A stretch of DNA of 64,000 nucleotides from Palsa-1447 sp036502225 (GTDB lineage: Bacteria; Verrucomicrobiota; Verrucomicrobiia; Opitutales; Opitutaceae): the NCBI GenBank assembly GCA_036502225.1, contig DASXYY010000003.1:93043-157042 (forward strand), given 5' to 3'. Each line of letters opens with the position of its first letter. Within the stretch, counting starts at the first letter, position 1. A program made the translations under genes and the position numbers. This document shows positions 9,021 to 17,812 of the stretch, piece after piece. The notes under the pieces are model-generated. The model was not told where the DNA came from and did not search any database. It worked only from the letters and a program-made list of their open reading frames with translations.

Positions 9021-9251
9021 ATGAAACAAGCGATCTTCGTCCTTTCCGACCCTCGGGCCAATGCGCGCTACAACGGCGTGCGAGAACACGTGCGCGGAGC
9101 CTCGCGCAGTTGCGCCGCGAAGAACGGAGCAACCGATCACTTGTCGGCGGCGGGGGTGACCCTCGTTGGAGACAACGCGGTGCCAGGCACCCAGGGCGCG
9201 GCGAGCTTCCGGCACTATTACGCGGATGGCTGGAACGTGGCGCTTTTCTAA
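9021..9251 (+). pseudogene. DsrE-like protein remnant with apparent internal in-frame deletion
   Basis: 76 aa. The N-terminus MKQAIFVLSDP and the C-terminal half (RGASRSCAAKNGATDHLSAAG, then PGTQGAASFRHYYADGWNVALF-type ending) resemble the two ends of DsrE-family proteins of roughly 115-125 aa. The central stretch, normally carrying a TLLFQGAGTRW-like segment, is missing. The frame is kept, so a short protein could still be made, but the fold should be incomplete. It lies 9 nt after operator O2 and 3 nt before the PNPOx-like gene. The family comparison is from memory, so the deletion is an inference. Confidence 0.55.
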
Positions 9252-9254
9252 GCC

Positions 9255-9857
9255 ATGCGCCGGAAATTTTTGAATCTTTTGGAAACCCCGCCGGTGCGCG
9301 AAGCCCAGGCGGCAGCCTATGGCGTGGCCCCCGTCCGCCCTCCGCTCGGCGATCTGGTGCCCCTCACGGAGGACGAGCGCGCCTTTATCGAGGCGCGGGA
9401 CAGCTTCTATCTGGCCTCGATCAGCGAGAGCGGATGGCCGTATATCCAGCATCGGGGCGGCCCGCGGGGTTTCCTGCGCGCTTTGGATGATCGCCATCTC
9501 GCCTTTGCCGATTACTCCGGCAATCTGCAACTCATCAGCACGGGCAACGTTTCCACCGACGCCCGGGTGTGCCTATTTCTGATGGACTATCCGGCCCGCG
9601 AACGCCTGAAGATTCTCGCGCTGGCCCGGGTATTGCCCGCAGACGACCCGCGTTTGGCCGATCTGGCGAAACCACCCGGCACCAAAGTGGAGCGCGGCTT
9701 TCTACTCGAGGTTCAGGGCTACGATTGGAACTGTCCCAAGTACATTACGCCGCGCTTTACCGCTGCCGAAGTTGAACTCTTGGCGACGGGGCTGCGGGAG
9801 CGGATTCGGGAACGGGAGGACGAAATCAACCAACTGCGCCCGGGAAAAATCCGATGA
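9255..9857 (+). CDS. pyridoxamine 5'-phosphate oxidase-like FMN-binding protein
   Basis: 200 aa. A short N-terminal extension (1-45) is followed by a split-barrel PNPOx domain: FIEARDSFYLASISESGWPYIQHRGG-type opening at 48-73, the strand LAFADYSGN near 83, and RERLKILALARVLP. It probably binds FMN and may act on a small electrophile or cofactor; the vitamin B6 pathway role is not implied by this subgroup. It starts 3 nt after the upstream stop, so the two genes are cotranscribed and probably controlled by the divergent TetR protein. Confidence 0.85.
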   Translation: MRRKFLNLLETPPVREAQAAAYGVAPVRPPLGDLVPLTEDERAFIEARDSFYLASISESGWPYIQHRGGPRGFLRALDDRHLAFADYSGNLQLISTGNVSTDARVCLFLMDYPARERLKILALARVLPADDPRLADLAKPPGTKVERGFLLEVQGYDWNCPKYITPRFTAAEVELLATGLRERIREREDEINQLRPGKIR

Positions 9858-9934
9858 GCCGATAATGGCGTTGCCGGAATGCCGAGCTGATCAACGTATC
9901 CCTTAGAACATCTAAATAAGATTTGCCCTCGTCC

Positions 9935-9949
9935 CTCAGATCGTCTGAG
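9935..9949. promoter_or_regulatory. dyad upstream of padR, candidate operator
   Basis: CTCAGA-TCG-TCTGAG is a perfect 6-bp inverted repeat ending 8 nt before the PadR start codon. PadR proteins are often autoregulatory through such sites. A looser dyad, CTTA...TAAG, lies 30 bp upstream. Confidence 0.4.
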
Positions 9950-9957
9950 TAAAGCGA

Positions 9958-10284
9958 ATGGGGCAGAAATCTGAGCTGATTCAGGGAACCCTCGACATGC
10001 TGGTGCTCCGTGTACTCGCTCGCGAAAGCGTTCACGGCTGGGGAATCACGCAGCGGCTCGAGCAGCTTTCCGCCAGCGCGCTCAAGCTCGATGAGGGTTC
10101 GCTCTATCCCGCGCTTTACCGAATGGAAAACAAGGGCTGGATCGATGCGGAGTGGCGGATGACCGACAAGGGACGGCGCGCCAAGTTCTACGCTTTGACC
10201 CGCGCCGGCCGCCGGCAGCTCGAAATAGAGAAGGAAGACTGGAGCCGGATGACGGCAATCATTGCGCGGGTGATGGAGTCATGA
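9958..10284 (+). CDS. PadR family transcriptional regulator
   Basis: 108 aa, the compact PadR-s1 size. It begins QGTLDMLVLRVLARESVHGW and has the winged-helix recognition part LKLDEGSLYPALYRMENKGW at about 43-62, then ALTRAGRRQL. This subtype is almost always found directly upstream of ADOP permeases. Here its stop overlaps the next start as ATGA at 10281-10284, so the two are translationally coupled. Confidence 0.93.
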   Translation: MGQKSELIQGTLDMLVLRVLARESVHGWGITQRLEQLSASALKLDEGSLYPALYRMENKGWIDAEWRMTDKGRRAKFYALTRAGRRQLEIEKEDWSRMTAIIARVMES

Positions 10285-12320
10285 GCTTGGTTTGGACGTT
10301 TTTTCGGAAACTGCGCTTTCTCCGCCGGCGACGGCAGTTGGAGGCGGAAATGGCCGAGGAAATGAGCTTTCATCTGGAAGCGCGGACGGAGGAAGCGATC
10401 CAAGACGGGGCGCCTCCGGAAGAGGCTCGCCGTGCGGCGGAGCGCCGATTCGGCAACGTGGGATTGTTGCAGGAACGCTGCCGCGATCGGCGCGTCTGGC
10501 CTTGGTTTGAAGAACTGCGGCGCGATCTCCGCTTCGGGATCCGCTCGCTCGCGCGCAGCCCTGGGTTTTCCGCCACGGCGATCCTTATTCTTGCCTTGGG
10601 CATCGGTTCGACCATCGCGGTCTTCTCCGTCGAGCGGGAGTATCTCGCATCGGTCTTGGACATTTTGATGACCGTGGTCGGCGTGGTATTGATTGTCGGT
10701 TGCGCCAACGTGGCGAGCCAGTTGCTGGCGCGCACGGCAACGCGCCAACGCGAATTTGCGCAGCGCCTCGCCCTGGGAGCCGGGCGCGGACGGCTGGTTC
10801 GGCAGCTCTTGGTGGAGAGCCTCGTGATCGCTGCGCTTGGCGGTTTGGCGGCGCTGCTGTTTGGCGAGTGGGGAAAGCACGTTTTGACCGACTATCTGCG
10901 GTTAGGAGGTATGCTAAATGAGGGCCTCGATATTCGCATTGCGCTATTCGACATCGTCGTAGTCGTTGCCTCCGCAAGCCTGGTTGGACTGATGCCCGCT
11001 CTTCGCTTCAGCCGGCTGAATTTGATCTCAACGTTAAAGGTCCAAACGACCTCGATCGCTGGCGGTTCGAGACGTGGTTTGAATCGCGCATTGGTGGCGG
11101 CGCAAATCGCACTCTCGGTTTGCCTCCTGGCAGGGGCCGGACTCTTTATTCGCACACTCGAAAGGCTCGAGGAGGTCGACCCTGGTTTCGATCCGCGGAA
11201 TCTGGTCACCGCCAAAATGGCATTCAAGACGGGCGTGGGTATTGCTCAGCGGGCAGCCGAATCTCGCGATTTGCTCGCTGCGCTAAAAACGCTTCCTGGG
11301 GTGCGCAACGCCACCTTTTCTTGGGGAGGAGGCGGGCAGCTATTGGGCGGCGGATCCTTCGAGAATCCGCAGTTTGGCGCCGTGGGTTATGTTCGAAGAA
11401 AAGGTGAACCGGTGCCGGCGGCGTCCGCGACCTAGGTCGGACCTGGATTTTTCGAGTCGCTGGGGATTCCGCTTGTCCGGGGTCGCGGGATCGAATCGGC
11501 CGATGTCTTTCCCTCCGGCCGTCTTTCACATCCCAACCCGGTTGGCACGGTGGTGATCAATGAACACCTCGTTCGCACTTTCTTCGGCGATCGAGATCCG
11601 ATTGGCAGCCAGATCCATATTCCGGACGACCAAACCGCTTCGCTCGTCGGAATCAAAACCAAGGCCTACACCATTGTCGGTGTCGTCAAAGACACGAAGC
11701 AACCGAGCTTGTGGGACAATGATCTTTTCGAAATCTACTTTCCCTCCTCGGAAATTGCGGAAATCGACCCGGATTCCGCGCCCGGAATATCTATTGCGCT
11801 TCGTACCGCGGTCGATCCCCGATCATTGGCTGCATCGGTACGGCGTTTAGTCCATGGGATCGATCCTGAACTGACCGTCGGGAAGCTGACCACGATGGAC
11901 GATGCGATTGGTCTGTCGCTTACCCAGGAGCGTTTGATCGCCACGGCCTCCGCTTCGTTCAGTCTGTTTGCCCTGCTGCTGGCTTCCTTGGGCCTCTACG
12001 GTGCCCTCGTCTATGATGTGACCCAGCGCACCAGAGAGATTGGGGTGCGGATGGCCCTGGGGGCGCTGCCCGGCAGCGTCGTCGCGCTGATCCTGCGGCA
12101 GGGCCTGGGGTTGACCGCCGTCGGTTGTGCGGTCGGAACCATTGCGGCTCTGGCGCTCGTTCACCTGATTGCCGGCCATCTCTATGGCATTTCGGCGCTG
12201 GATCCCCTGACGTTCGTGGTCTCGGTGAACGTGCTTTTCACCGTCGCGTTTCTGGCCTGCTGGCTGCCCGCGCGGCGGGCGACGAAAATCGATCCCCTGA
12301 TCGCGTTGCGGGCGGAATGA
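10281..12320 (+). pseudogene. PadR-linked ADOP permease, interrupted by an in-frame TAG and lacking its first periplasmic domain
   Basis: The reading frame runs 680 codons with one amber codon at 11433-11435. The N-terminal extension typical of PadR-linked ADOPs is present (EAEMAEEMSFHLEARTEEA, then RRAAERRFGNV). The first helix (LGIGSTIAVFSVE) jumps directly to the second (VVGVVLIVGCANVASQLLAR), so about 200 residues of the first MacB-like domain are absent without loss of frame. After the TAG the same frame continues GPGFFESLGIPLVRGRG to the expected C-terminus GVRMALGALPG ... KIDPLIALRAE. Normal length is about 800-890 residues. Both lesions together argue for a pseudogene, although the two halves remain open. 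Confidence 0.85.
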
Positions 12321-12638
12321 AAGTGGGCGGAAGACCCGAATCGCACCGCGATCCGAGAGTTATTCGGCTGGAGGTCTCGGGCGCCGACTGAGCGCCTGGC
12401 TTCTTTCGATCTGCCCGCAGTTGACGGAGATGATCAACGCCGACATTTCGATGTAGGGGATAAAAGCGCGACGGAGGGCGTGGCTGGTTGAGGCTTGGGC
12501 GGCGAGTCTCTGGCGCCGCGACGTGATCAAAGTCCTCATCCCGGCACACTGGAAAGCAGCAAGCGCGCAATCCCATGGCGGCATACGCCGAAGTCGGCGT
12601 GCCGTGCGGACCATCCAATACGCCGGACCGATGCAGTC
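12321..12638. other. intergenic stretch without a recognisable gene
   Basis: 318 bp between the broken ADOP gene and the convergent TolC-like gene. Short open frames exist on both strands but none has a recognisable domain. No repeat of family A or B is present. It may hold decayed sequence. Confidence 0.5.
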
Positions 12639-13937
12639 CTATGGCTTAAGGGCGCCGATCTGGTAGTCCAGAATGGCCCTCTGGAGCAGGGTATCGTACC
12701 TGGCATTAGCCTCGGCGATTTGAGCGGAGGTGGCATTGACCTGGGCGTCGCTCAGCTCCACGATTGAGCTGCTGCCGTTCTTGTATCGGGCCTGCGCCAG
12801 AGCGAACGCCTGGTTGGCGTGCTTGAGGAGCCGCTCGGTTGTGGCCAATCGCTCCAGCGAAGTGTTGAAATTAATCCAGGCGAGGCGGACGTCGCGGCTG
12901 ACGGTATCTTCTAGGTCGCGCAGAGCCTGGGCCGCGATCTCGGTCTTCAGCTCAGCCTCATGCTGGCGCGCCAAATAAGAGCCTCCGGCGAAGAGGGGAA
13001 GATCGACCGTGATGCCACCGGCGGCGTATTTGTCGGGCAGCCGGGCGTCGTGGCTTATCGCGTTGCCGATTTCCCCGATGGCGGTGATCGTCGGATAATT
13101 CCGATCTCTTTCCGCCGCCGCAAAGCTTCCGGCCGCATCCCGTTCATAGCGTGAACGGAGGAGATCGGGACGGGTTTCCAGCGCGAACTCGATCAATGCG
13201 TGCACGTCGGGAACGGAATCAGATCGGGTCGGTTCGTCGGCCAGCTCGTATCGGCGAGCCTGGCGATAACCGAGGGCACTGGAGAGACTGGCCTGGGCTC
13301 CGTCGGCGTCGCCGGAAGCCCTTTGGAGAAAGAGCCTGCTCTGTTCGAGGGCGACCTCGGCGAAGCTGACATCGAGTTCGGACTTGAGCCGATTCATTTC
13401 GAGTGCGGTAACCTGATCGACGAGCAATTGACGCGCGCGCGCCGTCTCTTTTGCGACTCCGAGGACTGCCTGGGTCTGGAGCACATTGAAATAGTTCGCG
13501 TCGACGTTGAGCAGGATCTCCTCCTTCGTTGCCGCGGCGTTTTGGGCCTCCGCTTTCGCCGAAAAGCGGGCGCTGGCAATGAGATTGCGGGTCCTGCCGA
13601 AATCAGTAATCAGCTGGGCGGCGCCAAAACCATCGGCGACGCGATCGTAGATGACTGGATTGTTGAGCCCTCCTGCAAGCAGCCGCGTATTGCGATTGCC
13701 CGCTGCGACCGCGTCGAAATAACCGTCCACCGTCGGATAATAGGCGGCCTGATTTTGCTTTGAGATTTCCTGGGAAACCAGAGCTCGCAGTTGAGCGATC
13801 TCAACCTGCGGATGGTTGCGCAGGGCCGTCGCGTGCGCTTCGGCAAGGGTGAGGATCACCGGAGCGAGGTCGGCGCCAGATACCGGAAGGGCCGGGGCGA
13901 CGGCCAGCGCGGCGGTTAGGAGAATGACTTTTTGCAT
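12639..13937 (-). CDS. TolC-family outer membrane efflux protein
   Basis: 432 aa with a signal peptide (1-21, ending VSGA) and two OEP repeats, each a long coiled-coil pair plus beta strands. The first begins ILTLAEAHATALRNHPQVEIA near 27-47. The second contains GGITVDLPLFAGGSYLAR near 320 and a C-terminal LAQARYKNGSSSIVELSDAQ segment. It forms the trimeric outer-membrane channel for the RND pump encoded 14 nt upstream. Last gene of the operon. Confidence 0.93.
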   Translation of the reverse strand: MQKVILLTAALAVAPALPVSGADLAPVILTLAEAHATALRNHPQVEIAQLRALVSQEISKQNQAAYYPTVDGYFDAVAAGNRNTRLLAGGLNNPVIYDRVADGFGAAQLITDFGRTRNLIASARFSAKAEAQNAAATKEEILLNVDANYFNVLQTQAVLGVAKETARARQLLVDQVTALEMNRLKSELDVSFAEVALEQSRLFLQRASGDADGAQASLSSALGYRQARRYELADEPTRSDSVPDVHALIEFALETRPDLLRSRYERDAAGSFAAAERDRNYPTITAIGEIGNAISHDARLPDKYAAGGITVDLPLFAGGSYLARQHEAELKTEIAAQALRDLEDTVSRDVRLAWINFNTSLERLATTERLLKHANQAFALAQARYKNGSSSIVELSDAQVNATSAQIAEANARYDTLLQRAILDYQIGALKP

Positions 13938-13951
13938 GGCGCGGTCGTCCT

Positions 13952-16900
13952 TCAGTTATGGCTTTTGACGCCGACGCTCGTTGCAGGACCTGAACGGCTG
14001 CGGTAATAAAGGTAATAAGCTGCGGGCACGACGTACACGGTCAGCACAACTGAAACCGCGAGTCCGCCGATGATTGCGCGGGCAAGTGGGGCGTAGGCTT
14101 CGCTGCCGGCTCCCAGCGCGAGCGCCATCGGGATCAGGCCGATCAACGTGGCCAGGGAAGTCATGAGCACCGGGCGGAGACGGACACGGCAGGCGAGGGC
14201 GACCGCCTCGCGCAACGGTTGGCCCTGGGCGCGCAACTGCCGGGTGAATTCGACGATCAGGATGCTGTTGGAGGCGACGATGCCCACCATCATCACGACG
14301 CCCATGAGCGACATGATATTGAGCGTCGTTCCCGTGACCCAGAGGATCAGAAGGACCCCCGTTATGCCCGTCGGCACGGCCATCAGGATTATCAGGGGAT
14401 CGAAAAAGGATTCAAACTGGGCGACCAGGATCAAATAGACGAGCAAGGTCGAGAGGATGAGGCCAAAACCGAAACTCTTGAAGGAGGATCGCATCGCCTG
14501 AACCGAACCGCGCACATTGATGCGCACGTTTTTAGGGTGACGGGTGGCCGCGATGATTTTCTCCAGGCTTGCCGTAACGCGCGACAGGTCCTCTGCCTTC
14601 GGAGCGACGTAAATATCCGTTACCCGGCGCAGTTGATAATGGTCCACCTCGGTTGGCGAGTTGATGTGCGTGATCCGTGTCACCGCGTCGAGATAGGCGG
14701 GGTCCTTCGCTTGGGTTCCGCGCAGCGGAATCGAGGTTAGGTCGCCGAGATTCCTTACCGCGCCTTCATAGTATTGGACCGTCAGGAGGTAGTCATTGCC
14801 CGATTTGGGGTCGACCCAGTAGTTCGGGGCGATCATCGCATTGGAGGTAAGGGCCGTGATCATGTTGTCCACGATCTCCTTCTCGCTGAGGCCCAGTTTG
14901 CCGGCCCGTTCTCGGTCGATGCTCATCTGCAGGGCGGGGTAGTCGACGTCCTGGGGCACCAGCACATCGCTTACTTCCTGCAGCGCGCGCGCCTTGCTCG
15001 CTATATCCATCGCGACGGCGTGCCCGACATTCATGTCGGAGGAATCGATCTGAATATCGATCGGAGCAGGCAAACCGAGGTTCAACACCGCATCGACCAG
15101 TCCTCCCGTTTGGAAATAGGCCGTCAGCTGCGGCACTTCCTTGCGGAGGCGCCGGCGAACCAGTTCCATGTAGTCGAAGCTGCTTAGCTTGTGCCCCGGT
15201 TTGAGGCCGATCTGAACGAAGGCGGTGTGCGAGCCCGAATTTGGCGTGTAGATGGAAGAGAAACCCGGCGTCATTCCGATGTTTGAGACGATGATGCGCA
15301 GTTCCGTTGGAGGGACGACCTCGCGCACGATTTGCTCGACTTGGCCGACCAGGGCATTCGTCAGCTCCACCCGGGTTCCGGTCGGAGCCTTCAGATTGAT
15401 GACAAACTGGCTCGGGTCAGTCCGGGGGAAGTAGGATTTCCCGATGACGGGATATATGGCGAGGCTGCACACGATGATGCCTGCGATTCCCAGCACGGTG
15501 ACCAGGGGCCGAAGCAAGGCGGTATTGAGCGTGCCGTCATAACGGTCGAGCATGCCGTTAAATTTCCGATTGAACCAGGCGTTGAACCGGCCGCTACCGC
15601 CGTGCGGGCTGGCTCCGGTTTCGGCTCCGTGCCCTTTTATGAATTTCGCGCAGAATAGCGGGACCACCGTCATCGCCACGACATATGACGCGAACATCGA
15701 CAGGATGACCGAGAGGGCGAGGGCGGAGAACAGAAAACGGCTGACTCCATAGAGGAAAACGACGGGAAAGAAGACCACCACGGTCGTGAATGTCGCCGCG
15801 AGCACGGCCATCGACACTTCGGAGGCGCCCTGTTCCGCGGCAACCGGTGGCGATTCCCCAATCTCGATGTGGCGGAAAATATTTTCGAGGACGATCACCG
15901 AATTGTCGATCAGGCGGGAAAGTGCCAAGGCGAAGCCGCCGAGGACCATCGCGTTCACGGTGTTGCCGCCCAGCGATAGGCCGATGAATGCCGCCAAAAC
16001 CGACAAGGGAATGGAGAAAAGCACCGCCACCGTCGCCCGCAGGCTGCCAAGAAAAACGAGGACCATGACGGCGGTCAGAGCGAGCCCGATCGCCCCTTCG
16101 TGAAGCAAGTTGTCGATGGCCGTGCGGACGAAGTCCGATTGGTCGAATACAACCTTGGTCACCAATTCCTTCGGCACGTCGACAAGGTGTGAAATGGCGG
16201 CTTTGATGCCGTTCACAACCGCGATCGTGTTGGAGTCTCCGCCCTGCTTGAGAACCGGCAGGTAAACGGACGGATGGCCGTCCACGCGGACGATATTCGT
16301 CTGGATCGCGGATCCGTCCACGGCTTTGCCGATGTCGCTGATCAAGACCGAGGCCGCTCCCACGGTTTTGATCGGGAGATTGTTCATGTCGGCGATGTGG
16401 TCGATCTGGGCGTTGGAATAGAGATTGTAGTCATAGGGCCCGATCTTCACGTCTCCCGCGGGAAGGATCAGGTTGGCCTCGTTGACCGTGCGAACGACGT
16501 CCATCACGCTCAATTGGCGCGCCTCCAGCTTGAGCGGATCAACATAGACCATGATCTGCCGATAGCGGCCGCCGAAAGGCTGCGGCACTGACGCCCCGGG
16601 CACGTTGGCCACCTGGTTGCGGACGTCGAATTGACCGAGGTCGCGGAGCCTGGCCTCGGTAAAATTTTCGGCCTTCAACGTGATCAGGCACACCGGCAGG
16701 CTCGATGCGTCGAATTTGAGCACCACGGGCGGAAGGGTGCCCGGCGGCAGCTTGCGCAGGTCCGCCAATGCTAAATTTGCGATCGAAGTGACGGCCGCGT
16801 CGGCATCCGTTCCCGGTTGGAAGTAAACTTTTATCAGGCTGACGCCAGGAAGGGATCGGGATTCGATGTGGTCGATACCGCTGCCAAGCGTAAAGAATCG

Positions 16901-17098
16901 CTCAAAGCGCCCGGTGATGTCGGTTTCTATTTCCTGCGGAGGCATCCCGTTGTAGAACGTCGCCACCACCACAACCGGGATCTTGATGGGCGGAAACAAA
17001 TCGACCGGCATTTTTACCAGGCTGGTCACTCCGACCACGCTGACAATGAGGCAGAGGACCAGAACCAGATACGGATAGCGAAGGGCGAAACGCGACAT
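13952..17098 (-). CDS. RND efflux transporter (AcrB/MdtB-like, HAE1 type)
   Basis: 1048 aa, the full length for RND pumps: 12 helices and two large periplasmic loops. The N-terminus RYPYLVLVLCLIVSVVGV is helix 1. The helix-4 proton-relay region reads LSRLIDNSVIVLENIFRH, with a single Asp where AcrB has two, as in a known sub-branch of RND proteins. The C-terminal half has the paired GVVMMVGIVASNSILIVEF helix. The likely substrates are organic compounds rather than metals, but the sequence does not settle this. Gap to the RraA-like gene is 15 nt. Confidence 0.95.
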   Translation of the reverse strand: MSRFALRYPYLVLVLCLIVSVVGVTSLVKMPVDLFPPIKIPVVVVATFYNGMPPQEIETDITGRFERFFTLGSGIDHIESRSLPGVSLIKVYFQPGTDADAAVTSIANLALADLRKLPPGTLPPVVLKFDASSLPVCLITLKAENFTEARLRDLGQFDVRNQVANVPGASVPQPFGGRYRQIMVYVDPLKLEARQLSVMDVVRTVNEANLILPAGDVKIGPYDYNLYSNAQIDHIADMNNLPIKTVGAASVLISDIGKAVDGSAIQTNIVRVDGHPSVYLPVLKQGGDSNTIAVVNGIKAAISHLVDVPKELVTKVVFDQSDFVRTAIDNLLHEGAIGLALTAVMVLVFLGSLRATVAVLFSIPLSVLAAFIGLSLGGNTVNAMVLGGFALALSRLIDNSVIVLENIFRHIEIGESPPVAAEQGASEVSMAVLAATFTTVVVFFPVVFLYGVSRFLFSALALSVILSMFASYVVAMTVVPLFCAKFIKGHGAETGASPHGGSGRFNAWFNRKFNGMLDRYDGTLNTALLRPLVTVLGIAGIIVCSLAIYPVIGKSYFPRTDPSQFVINLKAPTGTRVELTNALVGQVEQIVREVVPPTELRIIVSNIGMTPGFSSIYTPNSGSHTAFVQIGLKPGHKLSSFDYMELVRRRLRKEVPQLTAYFQTGGLVDAVLNLGLPAPIDIQIDSSDMNVGHAVAMDIASKARALQEVSDVLVPQDVDYPALQMSIDRERAGKLGLSEKEIVDNMITALTSNAMIAPNYWVDPKSGNDYLLTVQYYEGAVRNLGDLTSIPLRGTQAKDPAYLDAVTRITHINSPTEVDHYQLRRVTDIYVAPKAEDLSRVTASLEKIIAATRHPKNVRINVRGSVQAMRSSFKSFGFGLILSTLLVYLILVAQFESFFDPLIILMAVPTGITGVLLILWVTGTTLNIMSLMGVVMMVGIVASNSILIVEFTRQLRAQGQPLREAVALACRVRLRPVLMTSLATLIGLIPMALALGAGSEAYAPLARAIIGGLAVSVVLTVYVVPAAYYLYYRSRSGPATSVGVKSHN

Positions 17099-17113
17099 TG
17101 CTGAAAAATTCGG

Positions 17114-17812
17114 TTAGGACTGTCGGCTGGAAACGGCCGTGCGTAGCTTGGAAAGCGTAAAATCGCTGCTCCGACAAAGAGCGATAATCGCCTGGTCCAG
17201 GGTGGCCAAGTGGGCTGCGGCATCCGGGAGCCGGGACGCGATGCCGACGGGAATCGTTTGGATCCCGTGCAGATCGCCGTGGATGAGATCGCTGGATTGC
17301 ACGACCAGCCCGCCCACGGTGACGGGTAAGCCGACTTCGACAATATGCACATAAGCGTGCGAGACCGAAAGTCCCCCTGCGAACACGTGAAATCCCAGTT
17401 TTTCGATCGCGGGAAAATCGCGGACCGAGCCGTTGGTCACCGCGCCGACGCAGCCGAGCGCCATCAGGATGCTGATGTGAACCTCGCCGAGCAGCGCAGC
17501 GATGCCCGGCTTGGAACTTTCGTCCTGGACCACGAGGATCCGCGGTTCGGGCACCGTTTTCACATAGTCCCACCAGTCCGTGCGGTCGAGGTAGCTTCGC
17601 CGGCCGGTTGGCGGATTGGCGCCTCGGATCTTCAACGTCACCGCATACCCGACCATGGACGGCAGTTTCGGGAGCAGGCAACGGATGGAGCGGTCGGCAA
17701 AACCTTCGTTGGGCAAGCGGGTATTGAAAGTCTCAATGGCATTGGCGACCGAGCAGGCGTCCATGCGCCGCAGGGCTTCGATTTCGTTGCAAGCGAGCGG
17801 TAAACTATTCAT
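17114..17812 (-). CDS. RraA-like/HMG aldolase-fold family protein
   Basis: 232 aa. The RraA core is clear: GEVHISILMALGCVGAVTNG near 119-138 followed by SVRD (substrate-binding Arg-Asp) and GDLHGIQTIP near 198. The fold is shared by the RNase E inhibitor RraA and by divalent-metal HMG/CHA aldolases, and family members with the RD motif are often aldolases or decarboxylases of small keto acids. It overlaps the HlyD-like gene by 8 nt and sits 15 nt before the RND gene, so it belongs to the efflux operon, an unusual place for this family. Confidence 0.85.
   Translation of the reverse strand: MNSLPLACNEIEALRRMDACSVANAIETFNTRLPNEGFADRSIRCLLPKLPSMVGYAVTLKIRGANPPTGRRSYLDRTDWWDYVKTVPEPRILVVQDESSKPGIAALLGEVHISILMALGCVGAVTNGSVRDFPAIEKLGFHVFAGGLSVSHAYVHIVEVGLPVTVGGLVVQSSDLIHGDLHGIQTIPVGIASRLPDAAAHLATLDQAIIALCRSSDFTLSKLRTAVSSRQS

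Noticed and set aside
12360..12614. 84-codon minus-strand frame in the gap after the broken ADOP gene
   Set aside because: No recognisable domain or ribosome-binding site; composition like random GC-rich sequence.
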